This document shows, in pieces, positions 32,351 to 44,741 of a stretch of 64,000 bases of DNA. The notes beneath the pieces are model-generated. The model was given only the letters and a program-made list of their open reading frames with translations. It was not told the origin of the DNA and did no database searches. Source of the DNA: Zanthoxylum bungeanum. Taxonomy: Eukaryota > Streptophyta > Magnoliopsida > Sapindales > Rutaceae. Where the stretch lies: the NCBI GenBank assembly GCA_019454045.1, contig SKCR01018456.1:186001-250000 (forward strand), written 5' to 3'. Made by a program: the position numbers and the translations under genes. Position 1 is the first letter of the stretch, and the number at the start of each line of letters is the position of its first letter.

Positions 32351-33014
32351 TAGTGCCAATATCGATTGTATCTAATTCTCATCGACTCCACATATTTATC
32401 AAATAACTTTATAGGTATGGCCATCGTATCTAATACAAAAAGAGATATAATATTCGCTACATATCCTGGTACAACGTAGTAATCATTTAACAAAAGGCTC
32501 TTACTAGGCAAGATGATCTCACATCCTCCAACTACAACTGCATCTAGAGAGTCTCCACTCCTAAAATGCAGTTGTATCTCTCCAGAATTCAGCTTCTTAC
32601 TTTCCTTCATCACCTGCAACAAATTGCAAATGTGAATTGGACAAGCAGAATCTAAAATCCAGCTGGATGTAACAGTTTCACAAGCTAGTGAGATATCAAT
32701 ATCTAGAAAAATAAATGTATCTGATGTAGATGCTCTCTCTCCCCTTATATGGGCAATGTAGTTATGACAGATCATTTTCCAATGCCGACTTTACTGCAAT
32801 GATGACATTTGTCTTCAGACGCCTTCTTGGGCTTAGCTATCTTTCCTTGCGGTGTAGGACCGAAACCCTTATTCTTCTTTGCTTTCGTCTTCTTTTCATT
32901 TGGCCTAGCCTAGGAAGAAGCAGAAAGTGAAATAGGTTTTAGAGGACGAATCGATACTCCATTCCTTAGGTCCTCCTTCGATGTGATTAGCATCCTATGT
33001 AGTTCATGGTAGGA
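32350..33014 (-). pseudogene. Element C gag C-terminus, zinc knuckle and protease fragment
   Basis: Minus strand: a basic stretch (KKTKAKKNKG), a damaged zinc knuckle (CHHCSKVG...CHNY, with a frameshift inside), then a copia protease segment WILDSACPIHIC...NIISLFVLD. The active site is DSA where DSG/DTG is expected. Nothing of integrase or RT follows; the polypurine tract comes next. Confidence 0.8.
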
Positions 33015-33022
33015 ACATATAA

Positions 33023-36000
33023 TCCTATTCTTTATTTTCTTTTCTTTTTTGGAAAAGTTTACAATGTATTCCAAAAGATGTGTTTTTGTACAGGGGTATC
33101 CCCAGGAAGGTGCTGAAAGCACAAGAGAACAAAGCCCAAAAACAACCACAACCAAATACATGGCAAAAGAGAATGAGAAAAAAGCAACGAAAACTTGCAG
33201 CCTTCCCAAATTACAATCTTCCCAAATTCAGCCCAGCGTCAAGCATTCCAGCGGTCACGGGTTGCTCCAAAAGCTAAACCACAACAAACAGCACTAGAAT
33301 CCTCAAGGCCGAAACAAGCTCAGCCCAAATTTAACGAACCAGCAACCCAAACGAGTCAGACCACCACGCTTACTAAATGCCCAACGACGGCCCACACTCA
33401 AAACCAAGCAGCCCAGGAAGTCCACGATACAAACTTCCAGCTCAACAAAGCCATACTGGACAGGCAGACCTTCTCATTCAAAAGAAACGAGGCCGAGAGT
33501 CAGCCCAACTAAGGTCCACGCTCAGCCCATGTGGAATCAATCCAGCGGCAACGTAATTCCCAAGCAGGTCAATGTAAAAACCAGCCCACACAATGAAATA
33601 TGCAGCCCACTCACCCCACAAGCAAATAAAGTGCCAGCCCACACCCTCCAAAGCCTACATCATGCACAGCCTAATTGCCCAGTCCATAAGCGCATAGAAC
33701 TGCGCTTGAGGCCACCCAAATCAATTTATTCACTAAGCAACCAGCCCAGTTTGGCAGGTTCCACGATAAGCAGGCCCACAAAGCCCAGCCCGCCGAAGAA
33801 ACTGCTCAAAGCATCACTAACCAGCCCAAGCAGCCTAGCATGTGCAAAATAGAATTGCCCCAAATGCAAACAACGCTGAAGATTCAGCAATTCCCCACAA
33901 TCGGCCTAATTAAACCGAAACGGAAGTCAGCAGATACAACTGCCCAATTAAACAACAACACCTCACTGCATCTGACAACAAAAACCACGGTCATGCATAT
34001 GCGCAGGCCACTAAAAACGGCTTTGCCTTCATCAAATAAAGACAAGCCCACAGAGCCCAATAGTATAGCCTATCATCAAGAACCAACAGCCGGCCCAATC
34101 TAGTCCACATGCACAGGCCTTGCTCACGCACATCCAGGCCAGACCACCAGGCCCATGATAACACAAACCCCAGCCCATGCATGTGATGCACCCGAACCCC
34201 AGTTCAATCATCACCAAAACTCAATAAAATAGCCCAAAGCCCAAACATTGAGAAGACAAATCTGACCAGAACATCCTTACCACCAATCCTGGATATAAGA
34301 AAAGTTTTCCAGGGGAACCAAATAACCCTCAAGATCCAGCCTCATACGTCAAACAAACACATATGGTCGAGATTTTTCCCTTGTCATAGTCATGTCATGT
34401 TTCTTCATATCTCATAGCTGCCCCTTCCATTAGATTATGCTACTGTTCACGATCAGGACTAACAAAAGGATGCTACTTCGCCAATGCGTAGCTTGACGAT
34501 GAAGGGCGGCATTAGACAATGCCTAAATCCGGTCAAGCTCTACAGATGGCGCGATCGACCTCCTTATAAAGACAACCAATTTCCATCACTTCCGGCCCCC
34601 TCCTAGCCAGAATAGAATCAATGGAGGACTTCAAAAGAGTTGCTACGCATCCATCCAACTCCACCTAGAGATCCAAGCGGCCCCGACACCCACTAGACCA
34701 AAATTCGCACAAGGCCCTCCAAAAAAACAATATCTTCTTGAAACTCAAACCCCAAACGAGATTTAAAACATGCGCCTGACACCTCGACGAGATTTTACCC
34801 AAAATAGTTCATGGATGTGTTTCTTCGTATCTCTCAATACGCAACTGTTCACATCTGAGACTAAACAGAGTTGCTACATCGCCCAGGAACAACCGAACAA
34901 GTACTTGCTTCGCGAATCGTTTCAAGATAGAGCCCAATTCTTCTTGTGGTAGGAAGCCGGTCAGTAAGCCCACTTAACGGGCCCAAAAGCCACCTAACAT
35001 CCAAGCTAAATCACTTCCAAAATGAGAAATGATTCAAGCCGACGAAAACAGATCAAACAGCTTCCAATATCCATCCCATAAACGCGTCCATTTGATCACA
35101 TGCAACAGAGCCACGAGAAAGGCCCAATGTAATAGCATCCACAGTCCACGAATTTGAGGAAGCGCAAGCCCAACCAAAGCCCACAAAACCGAGGCTTGCA
35201 ACCTCAGGTCAAAAATGAAACCACTTATGCAATCAAATCCTAGGCTTGTAATCTGTCATCCCAACATCTCAGCACCGATCAATTTTTAAAGAGCGATCCT
35301 CACAAATCATATGTCGAGATTTTACTTCCTATTAGATAATCCAATGATTTCTTCGTACTTCCTGACTCAACCCGAACCAGTACCAGACGCTACTGCTCAT
35401 AGGCATTGCTAAAGTGAAGTTGCTACATCGACAATACACCAAGGAGAAAAGGCAATTTGACTCATCAAAAGAGCCCAGGTGATTTGAGGACTGTAGTATT
35501 TCCCACGAGAGAAACGTAATTTTAACCATCCAATTTTGAAACCTAACGTTTCTTCACATGTCGATGTCCTCCCGATACCTCAAGAACGGTTTGCTACAAC
35601 GTTTGCCGCAGTAAACCACTACTTTGTAATTTGAGGGTCAAAACCCCACATCCCATGGATCATGACAATAGAAATGGAGCCAATTATAGAAGCCCATTCT
35701 CAGCCCATATCGCTGGAGAGGCCCAGAAACAAATAGGTTCAAAACAGCCCTTTCATACTCACTGGTCTATCAGGCCCAAGTTAGCCCATTTTAAAAAACC
35801 AATGAAATTCAGCAAGACAAAAATGCCCAGACATTCTGCCAAAACCCACCATTACACGTGAGAGCTTTAATCTCCACTTAATCAAAGAAAATAAGCCCAA
35901 AGGAGAAACACAGGCCCAAACAGCCCAGTCTGCACCTTTAAAACGCCTCACGTGACTTTTTTAAAAAACGCGCGTGTCATACAGAGTAGTCTCCAATACC

Positions 36001-37053
36001 AGCCCATTCTAGGAAGCCCAAGACCCACCTCACTGTCCCGAGAGACCCAGATAATGAGAAATAAAATTGAGACCCCATGTGTAATTTTAGAAGCATCATC
36101 CAGAATGACCATTCTCCAACCAGCCCATTGCTTTAAATCAGGCCCAGATAGACCCCAAGAATCAGCCCAAACCACGCAAGAAAGATTCTACACCCTCACG
36201 TGCAATTTTAAATCTGCCAAAACCGGCCCAATAGCAGGCCAAAATTGGGTTTTAGCAAACCCAAACACCATTATCAAGCCCACAAACAAAAATTCACAGA
36301 CTCAATCAGAAAAAACGGATCAAATCTGGAAGAAAAGAAGAACAGTTTGAAGATCATGAAGAACATCTTGCACCATCTGCAGGTCGATCATCTCAAACAC
36401 CAGCGTTGATCATTAAATTCGCCAAGTTTGATGAAACAAACCAGGAATGACCGATCATAACCAGCAAAACACAAGAATCCACCATAATTCAATTTCTTCC
36501 CTTCATGCATCAAATTCTGGGCGACGGATCCAGAGAGCATTCATCACCCTTCAGTCACCGAATCTGGTCACAAAGTGCATACAGATTCATGCACGTGACA
36601 GTACTACCTCACGTGACAAACAACAATTTTTCCAAAATTTAATCCAAAAAAGATCAAATCCAAGAATATTGAAGAACACGATGAATATTGTGATGAACAA
36701 TCAACAGTCAGCTCCAAGTCAAACTAGCTCAAATCTCATTTTTGAAAAACCAAAACCGAAATTTAAGCATCAATCTGACCGAATCCATGAAAATACCACG
36801 AGATCACCATTAAATGGACTGAAATAGAAACAGTCGGCAGGGAGTTCATCAAAAGTCTCATCTACAAGCTTTCTCACCTCCAACTCAATCTTCCATAGAT
36901 CCAAAAAATTTAAACCCTGGATGAAATTAGAGAAAAAATCACTTCAAAGATGGAATTAAACGCAACTCTAGCACACTTTGTTGACTCGGCATTCCGAGGA
37001 TCACACAACAAGGATAACTGATTACGAAAAACGGTTAGCAAAATTAAAAGTTT
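33023..37053 (-). mobile_element. Unassigned 4.0-kb insertion in element C
   Basis: It separates C gag from its leader. CATATAAT lies on both sides (33015-33022, 37054-37061) and may be a target duplication. The minus-strand end is A-rich (AAAAGAAAAGAAAATAAAG), as for a non-LTR retroelement. No RT, endonuclease or other domain is recognisable. GGGCTT/GGCCCA is very frequent. Four dispersed copies of a roughly 130-bp module lie near 34370, 34780, 35313 and 35520 (GAGATTTT...TTTCTTC...GTTGCTACATCG). A decayed LINE 5' part is one option; an unknown non-autonomous element is another. Confidence 0.4.
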
Positions 37054-37184
37054 CATATAATATCAAAAAAGTGGATTTTTTATTTTAAAAATGCCCCCAA
37101 CTAAATCAAGCAATACTGTAATCCCCAAACATAATACAAAGATTTAATAATTAAATTAAGTACAAATAGTGAAAGGTGTATCCC

Positions 37185-37523
37185 ATGAATATATTTCAGC
37201 TCACAGCTTTGTCACGTTTTCACCTACATATATTCATTAGGTAGACAACTCATTGTCAATCACTCAATAGTGACTCCTGAGTTTCCGGTACTTGTAGTTT
37301 CTTATTGTGACAACGTTGACACGTTCACAATGAGGCGTACCAAGGTTGAACTCGTCAATGATAAACTCAAGCTACTTGCATAACCCTGACAGTTTTGGCA
37401 CGTTCAGGATTCCGCTTTCGCTTGAATTTATCTAGTATCAGATAAACATCCGGCATAGATAAATTTCTATCGGCTACATCCTCACAGCTTTGACACATTC
37501 TCGGATGTAGTCATAGAAGAAAT
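37185..37523 (-). ncRNA. Four leader hairpins with a conserved loop (element C)
   Basis: Stems in plus coordinates: 37185-37194/37228-37237 (ATGAATATAT), 37301-37310/37325-37334 (CTTATTGTGA), 37382-37389/37404-37411 inside an outer 37360-37372/37420-37432, and 37474-37481/37503-37510 (CTACATCC). Stem sequences are all different. Loops share, in sense orientation, GAACGTGTCAAAGCTGTGA with few changes. They lie 200-560 nt after the primer site, in the untranslated leader. Confidence 0.68.
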
Positions 37524-37726
37524 ATCCATAAACCGTATTAACAAGACAGACCAATTAATATGCATCAAATACATATTAAATATAAAACATTATTTTCAAA
37601 TAAGGATTTTCCGCAAAAAAATGCTTTTACTTTATTTAATCATATTAAATAAACACATGCATAAAGTAAAGATTAAATTAAACATTGAATTTAAAGGCAT
37701 AATCATAACGAGTGTTCAAAATCAGA

Positions 37727-37741
37727 CTCGCTTTGATACCA
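37727..37741 (-). other. Primer-binding site of element C
   Basis: TGGTATCAAAGCGAG on the minus strand, three bases after the LTR; close to the initiator-Met tRNA type (TGGTATCAGAGC) of copia elements. Confidence 0.88.
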
Positions 37742-37744
37742 TTC

Positions 37745-38393
37745 TGTTGGGGTTTTATAGGGGTATTACCGGGTAACGCAGCGGAACACGGAAAATCAAA
37801 ATTTTTCGATTTCAAAAATTTTTCTCAGGCAATTAAAATAAAATTATTTATTTTAATCACACAATACTTAAGATCTGAAATTTTTACCCAAGAAATCAAA
37901 TTTCTTCTTAATTGTCGAATTGCCCCAATACTTTGCATTTTGTTCATTTTCATCATCAAATTGTCAAATACAATTTTAAGTGATTCAAAATCATTACAAA
38001 TATGTATTTAACATGTCTAATACATGAAAACATAAATTGCAACAAAAACCCCACTAAAAGACAAAATTACCGAGAAATCTACGATTTTTCAAGAATTGCA
38101 ATTTAGTCCAATCTTGTTCAAAACAAGTCAAGATCAAATCCAATCAATCCCAAATTTAATATACATCAATACACAACACATATATGAAAAGCCCCAAATT
38201 TGAAAATGGTTAAGAATCATAATTTTACAATTTCTTCAAATTACACCAAATTAGTCAAATTCAATAGTTTAATTCAATTTTCACAACACCAAACAAATCT
38301 CACCACAATGAAACAACACAAGAACAATTTTAGGTCATTAATGAGTGGCCTAACAACTCTAGAATGACAACATGATTATCAAATAATCAAAAC
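37745..38393 (-). repeat. Truncated 5' LTR of element C
   Basis: About 650 bp matching 29934-30600 of the 3' LTR; the remaining 1.75 kb is deleted at the junction with relic F. Confidence 0.88.
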
Positions 38394-38811
38394 AGATGAG
38401 GAACGAAGTATGTTGGCCCTAAGAGCAAAGCTTCCAACTATAATTTTATTTTTTCCCTATGAGCAATGATTTCAGTTCTCAAAAAGATGGGGATCGAAGT
38501 ATGATGGCCCCCACGCTCCAGGAACGGGTCTACCAGGAAATACACTAGTAGTTGGTGTGAGTTTCATCTAGACTACGGCCATACGACATCTGATTTTGTG
38601 GCACTAAGATTGGAAGTCTTGTAACTATTAAATAAGGGATTTTTGAAATACTTGCTCACATAAAAGAGCAAGGCTACGTGTGGCCCGAAGGGACGAAAGA
38701 GACGAAATGGGAGACGCCTCCCCACCACCACTACTAATAAACAAAACAATCAATTTTATTTCAGGAAGATCCGAAGTTACTAGTGTCTCTTACTCGGCCG
38801 TTGTGGATGCT
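38394..38811 (+). pseudogene. Relic F, part 2: gag end to protease start
   Basis: Aligns with D1 around NYNFIF, VLKKMGIEV and, after a shift, RRDERDE and PPPPLLINKTINFISG...SVSYSA, where D1 has PPPPIDNTVNFISG and GVSYSA. It is cut by D1 at 38811 and resumes at 61698 after the GCCGT duplication. Confidence 0.82.
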
Positions 38812-39495
38812 GGATTTCGGCCGAGGTCCACAATCAGAATTTGGAAGTAGGGGCACTAACAATCCTGCAAAACAAAGAAGTACGAATGAGAGTAGACTGC
38901 CTACCGGTGTGGTAGGTACCGGAGACACTGACGCCCAAGTCAATAGGATGAAATGATCAGTAAATTGTTAACTATGAAAGCAAGGTTTCCTATTACTTTG
39001 ACCTTCTTTAAGTGGCCGTGAGGGGGAAGAAAATGTTTAGGAAATATGAAGCTCTGAGAGTTTATATTAGAGAAGAGAAGCTTGTGAGAAAGCACTGCCC
39101 TGTCTCTCATATTTTGTTCGTAATTTATAGTTGAAGGTAAATGACTTTTGCAGCTGGCATCAGTCCCACAATGTGCTAGATATCTTTATTTAGTGAACAA
39201 AGTGGAGAGTTGAGTTGGATTTGATTAGGGTAAGGGAAACGTTTGGTAAAGATTTGGCTTAATGTATGAATCATTCTTCTGCAGTGGAAGAAGGGTTCAT
39301 TGGGCTTATGTGTCGGGCAAAGTAGAAGAAGAGTAGTTGATATAATTAGAGGTTTTTTGTATTTAAGCTTATGACTTAATTGTGACTCAATAATAGATAA
39401 ATCTTCTGGGCCTAGCTTTACTTTCGGGCTTTGCATACCATTTGGGCTTTTAAGTTAAAAGACGGTTTTATCCTGGCCCATTTTTGGTTCGTACA
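38812..39495 (-). repeat. 3' LTR of element D1
   Basis: TGTGGATGCTGGATTTCGG...TTCGTACA; the polypurine tract (AGAGAGTAAGGGACAA on the minus strand) follows at about 39496-39512. Confidence 0.92.
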
Positions 39496-39756
39496 GTTGT
39501 CCCTTACTCTCTAAGTCAAAAAAGTTTTGTCTTAGAGAGTATATACGTTGTGTCGAATGATACTAATCACAAAAGCACGTGACAAGAATGTATCACCTTC
39601 TGTGGATGTGTTTTATAAGAGCTTTGTGCAAAATGTGGGTTTTTGGAATATATTGCGTGTATCATCTGGGCAGACGAAGTCTTAGTCCTTCTGATTTGAC
39701 TGACTTATGGTAATTGGTTCTTGGTCGTCTGATCAGTTTGAAGATCCATGGATACA

Positions 39757-41690
39757 TTTGACTCGACATAAGTAATGGGGAACATTCTCTGGTCAACTGA
39801 ACCGAATGCAGGTCAGGAGTCCACTTGACTCGACAAGAGTCATGGGGAATGTCCCTTTGTCGACTGAACCAATGCAGGTTCAGAGTCCACTTGACTCGAC
39901 AAGAGTCATGGGGATGTCCCTTTGTCGACTGAACCAAATGCAGGTTCAGGAGTCCACTTGACTCGACAAGAGTCATGGTGGAATGTCCCTTTGTCGACTG
40001 AACCAAAGCAGGTTCAGGAGTCCACTTGACTCGACAAGAGTCATGGGGAATGTCCCTGGTCGAATGAACCAAATACAGGTTCAGAAGTCCACTGACTCGA
40101 CAAGAGTCTTGAGGAATGTCCCTTTGTCGACTGAACCAAACGCAGGTTCATGAGTCCACTTGACTCGACAAGAGTCATGGGGAATGTCCCTTTGTCGACT
40201 GAACCAAAACAGGTTCAGGAGTCCACTTGACTCGACAAGAGTCATGGGGAATGTCCCTTGTCGACTGAACCAAATAAGGTTCAGGAGTCCATCTTGACTC
40301 GACAAAAGAGTCAGGGGGAATGTCCCTTTGTCGACTAACCAAATTGCAGTTCAGGAGTTCAATGACTCGACAAGAGTCATGGGGAATGTCCCTTTGTCGA
40401 CTGAACCAAATGCAGGTTCAGGAGTCCACTTGACTCGACAAGAGTCATGGGGAATGTCCCTTTGTCGACTGAACCAAATACAGTTTCAGGAGTCCACTTG
40501 ACTCGACAAGAGTCAGGGGGAATGTCCCTTTATCGACTGAACCAATACAGGTTCAGGAGTCCACTTGACTCGACAGAGTCATGGGGAATGTCCCTTGTCG
40601 ACTGAACCAAATACAAGTTCATGAGTCACTTGACTCGACAAGAGTCATGGGGATGTCCCTTTGTCGACTGAACCAAATGCAGTTTCAGGAGTCCACTGAC
40701 TCGACAAGAGTCATGGGGAATGTCCCTTTGTCGACTGAACCAAACGTTAAGGGTCCCCACTCTCACTCGAGACAGACCCGTCATGGGGAATGTCCCTTTG
40801 TCGACTGAACCAAACGCAAGGTTCAGGAGGTCCACTTGAACGACAAGAGTCATGGGGAATGTCCCTTTGTCGACTGACAACAAATACAGGTTCAGGAGTC
40901 CACTTGACTCGACAAGAGTCATGGGAATGTCCCTTTGTCGACTGAACCAAATACAGGTTCAGGAGTTCACTTGACTCGACAAGAGTCATGGGGAATGTCC
41001 CTTTGTCGACTGAACCAAATGCAGTTTCAGGAGTCCACTTGACTCGACAAGAGTCATGGGGATGTCCCTTTGTCGACTGAACCAAATGCAGGTTCAGGAG
41101 TCCACTTGACTCGACAAGAGTCATGGGGAATGTCCCTTTGTCGACTGAACCAAATACAGTTTCAGGATCCACTTGACTCGACAAGAGTCATGGGGAATGT
41201 CCCTTTGTCGACTGAACCAAATACAGGTTCAGGAGTCCACTTGACTCGACAAGAGTCATGGGGAATGTCCCTTTGTCGACTGAACCAAATACAGGTTCAG
41301 GAGTCCACTTGACTCGACAAGAGTCATGGGAATGTCCCTTGTCGACTGAACCAACGCCAGGTTCAGGAGTCCACTTGACTCGACAAGAGTCATGGGGAAT
41401 GTCCCTTTGTCGACTGAACCAAATACAGGTTCAGGAGTCCACTTGACTCGACAAGAGTCATGGGGAATGTCCCTTTGTTGACTGAACCAAATGCAGTTTC
41501 AGGAGTCCACTTGACTCGACAAGAGTCATGGGGAATGTCCCTTTGTCGACTGAACCAAATACAGTTTCAGGAGTCCACTTGACTCGACAAGAGTCATGGG
41601 GAATGTCCATTTGTCGACTGAACCAAATACAGGTTCAGGAGTCCCTTTTGACTCGACAAGAGTCATGGGGAATGTCCCCATTTGAAATGT
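39757..41690. repeat. Minisatellite of about 29 units of about 67 bp (D1)
   Basis: Unit core: GACTCGACAAGAGTC, ATGGGGAATGTCCC, then TTTGTCGACTGAACC and GGTTCAGGAGTCCACTT. Each unit carries two dyads, CTGAACC/GGTTCAG around seven bases and GACTC/GAGTC around five. Units differ mainly by one-base gains or losses. Because the period is close to a multiple of three, false ORFs appear on both strands. Confidence 0.93.
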
Positions 41691-42011
41691 GTCGAAGTTA
41701 CTATCTACTCAATATTTTTATCATTTGTCGAGTGATTATAAGGCCTGCACCGGGGTTTGCCGAATCAATTTTTCATGAATGAAAATGATCTTCAATCTAA
41801 TGATATCGCGTCAAATGGTGAAGGCAGTCATGAAGAGAATTTTGTTGCCGAGAGCAAGTGGTGTCAAATAGTGACAATCCAGAATTCATCGTTCTTTACG
41901 ACGAAAATATTTTACATTCCCTAGATCTTCCACGTGTCCGTTTAACGGAGTAAAACCTAGCGCAATAACAGGAAGATATTTTGGCGGGAAATGAACCGCC
42001 AAAAGAAGTAG

Positions 42012-42017
42012 TATAAG
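42012..42017 (+). promoter_or_regulatory. TATA-like box of the D1 antisense gene
   Basis: TATAAG about 280 bp before the ATG at 42295. A 5'-UTR intron can be drawn from CAAG|GTACTT (42087) to TTTGTAG (42277). This is the same layout as the antisense gene in element A. Confidence 0.45.
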
Positions 42018-42294
42018 AGTGGCTTGATGGGTTCATTTGTTTCATTCACAAGATCAACGATTTGGGAGAGAACTTCAAGCTTCAAGGTACTTCTTCAAAC
42101 TCTATTCGCGTTCTTCATTTCCTTTGAATATTCGTAGAGTAGCTTCAAACTGTTCTAAGCTAAATCAGGAGGTTTGATCTTTTGAATCATACGTTATTTG
42201 GTGGATTTGTTGTTTTGGAGATAGGAGTAGGATTTGATCTTTAAGAAACCCCAATCTTAGAAATTATTTGTTTGTAGACTCGTTCGATTAGAAT

Positions 42295-44497
42295 ATGTCG
42301 AGTGGAGACTCTTTAGAAAGTTTAGGAGAACATATCGATACATTCGTATGATCATCATCGAGTGAATCGACAGAAGAAAAATCATTAAGGGAATGGTCGC
42401 GTCAAGAGTTATTCGAAGAGGAGGGACCTGTAACATTTTGTCGCGTGAAATTTCGATGCATGCAATTCCTATTAGATCGTTGGCAGCTGTCGAGGAGTTT
42501 AGTGGAGCGGTGAGCACAAGTGAGCCTACCAACATACTAACCAAGAACCCAGCTAGTCGAATGACGGCTAGTTTGCGTGGCTGATTGAATTAGGAGTAAG
42601 TATAGATTTCCTAGATCAATGGAATTGAGGGGTCCCTTGCCGTCTGAAAGAATCGATTATAAAATTCCCGGGTGATTGGTTTTTATGTAGTAACCGTTTT
42701 TCTAATGGGCTTAGATTTCCCCATTCCGAGGTTAGCTTGGGAAATTTTGGATCATTGGGGATTGGCTGCTCCTTCACAACTATGCCGAGCTTGGAGATTT
42801 TAATGTCGATTGAATGCGTAGCATTCGAACAAGGGTTATTTTTTGAGGTGAAGGACGTCTTATATTCATACTACCTCAAATAGCACCTAACTGAAAAAGG
42901 GAGATATACTTTGTACCATCATCATAAGAGGGAACAAATAGTTATTGGGCTTCCAACGAACGATATGGGTAATTGGCAGGCGGACTATTTCTTTGTGAGA
43001 AATGAGGGTATCTTTGGGTCGACTGGAATGGTGAGTTTCAGAATATTGGAGTGTATTTAGTGAGTATCAACTTCTTCTATTTATTGATAATTATCAATGT
43101 TATTGTCGTATGATACTAATGTATGGATTGTTTTTTATGCAGGTCCTTTTCGAAACAGTTTATTCGAATAAAACACCTCTTATTTTGTCCAACACTAAAG
43201 CTCTTCTTCTTGATCTTCCCGTCGAACAAAGAGATTGGAGGATAATCTGGTAGAGTAGAGATTAAGAGCAACTTAGTGTGGAAAGAAATCTTCGAATCAG
43301 AAGGTATATCTATCCCCCTTTGGCACTTTCTAAACACGTATTGGAAGTCATCTACTGTAACTCGGGTCGATTCGAGCTTTGTACGGAAAGGTGTTGTTTA
43401 TAAAGACAGTAACTCCAAAGAAATTTTATTATGCAGAGGACATGGCGTCGAGGCAAATAAAAGTAGCATCAATTGATGAGTTGATAAGCCGAAAGAAGGC
43501 TAGGAAGCTCAAGATAAAGGAGCCAGAAGTGGAGGCTCCAGAACCACAATTGGTATCGTCGACTGGAACTCCAAAGCTTAAGGGGAAGTCGACCGAAATA
43601 ATTGTCAAATGGGGGAAAAGGAAGGCGGATGAAATTGAAGAAATCGACAATATAGTTGTCAGGATTCCATCAGGGTCGACTGCAATTTCTGACCCATCAA
43701 GCCTTGACCCTTTATATCAAGAAGCTTCTACTGGAAGAGGATGAACAAGGCTGTCCAAGATTGGCCCCGTCGAGTCAATGAAGAAGGCAGCGGCTTTAAA
43801 TTACCAAGTAAGAAAGTAGATAATTTTTCATAATAATTTGTAGAATGGATTCTAATCAAGTCCTTTTTCCAGGCAATGGAGTGGCAGCTTACATATGCAG
43901 CGATATGTCGAATCGACTCTCAAGAAGCAGAGAGAAATGGAAAAATCATTCGCGGCCATGAAAAAGGAAATGGTCCAAATGAAGTCGCTTGGGAAAAGGA
44001 ATGCTGAATAGAGAAGGATTTGAAGGAAGTGAAGGCAACACTTCAGTTGGAAAAGGAGACTTCTGAGGTTACAATTGAAGGTTATAAGGATGCGTTCGAG
44101 AATGTGAAGAAGGAGAATGAAGAATTACTTGAGAATCTTGAAGGGATTGCTCTTGAATCTATGATGAAAGAACGTAGTCATCTGATGAAGGATTTCCTTG
44201 ATGGGAAGACAGGAGCTTGGGAACCAGAGAAATGGATTCAACAGTATGACCAACTATTGGCAGGAATTTCTTTTTCAAACGAGGGTGATGTGGAAGAGAA
44301 AGGTGAAGAGGTCGACTCGAAAGTGGCTGAGAGAGAAGTAATTGATGGCGAGGAAGCGGCTGAAGTTCAAGAAATGGATAAGAAGAGTGAAGAACTTAGT
44401 TCGAATGGAAATTGAGCCGACTATTCAAGTTCAAGATATTCCTGCACCTGAAGTTGCTGCTGAACGCATTCCGAAAGAAGCTACTCCAGAAATTTGA
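42295..44497 (+). pseudogene. Antisense gene of D1 (Transposase_28-like + coiled coil), degenerate
   Basis: Starts MSSGDSLESLGEH, then a stop and frame changes. A block near 42790-43020 reads FEVKDVLYSYYL...VIGLPTNDMGNWQADYFFV, the Transposase_28 pattern. Later parts are a basic linker (SRKKARKLKIKEPEVEAPEP, from about 43487), a strong coiled coil (KEVKATLQLEKETSEV, KKENEELLENLE) and an acidic-proline end (EPTIQVQDIPAPEV) stopping at 44495-44497. The order of parts matches the antisense gene of element A. It converges on the pol stop at 44661. Confidence 0.68.
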
Positions 44498-44660
44498 ATC
44501 TCTTTGTAATTTTAATTTATCTCTTTTGTAGAACAATTTTAATGACTTAATGATTTTTGGGATGATATTTTCAAATGAAATTTGTTATTAAGTCGAATCA
44601 CACAATACATAAAGTAGAAATTACTCTGAACCTTGAAATATGAATAAATGCACGCATAAA

Positions 44661-44741
44661 TTACCGGTAAAATTGCTTAAGGTGAATCGCATTCCAACTA
44701 TTGTGAATTTGTCTCCCCTCAGTTGTTTGTAATTTGTAGGC
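44661..44741 (-). pseudogene. D1 pol: last 26 codons
   Basis: Reads KLQTTEGRQIHNSWNAIHL-KQFYR and stops (TAA, 44661-44663). It continues the integrase frame broken at 55602 (GHGAY) by D2, across target duplication TAGGC. Confidence 0.88.

Larger units (their letters stand above)
29934..38393 (-). mobile_element. Element C: non-autonomous Ty1/copia-type LTR element
   Basis: Minus-strand element with 3' LTR at 29934-32333, polypurine tract, gag/protease fragment, a large unassigned block (33023-37053), structured leader, initiator-Met-type primer site and a 5' LTR truncated to about 650 bp (37745-38393). It has no integrase, RT or RNase H. It interrupts relic F. The 38393 border is a deletion that also removed the middle of F gag, so no target duplication is seen. 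Confidence 0.88.

Noticed and set aside
33049..36827. Plus-strand ORFs rich in Gln, Asn, Thr and Pro
   Set aside because: They reflect the A/C-rich strand of an unassigned insertion. No domain, no start context, and no conservation visible.
39757..41690. Regular repeats and spacers resembling a CRISPR array
   Set aside because: The whole unit repeats, with no unique spacers, and the context is a plant retroelement 3' region. It is a minisatellite.
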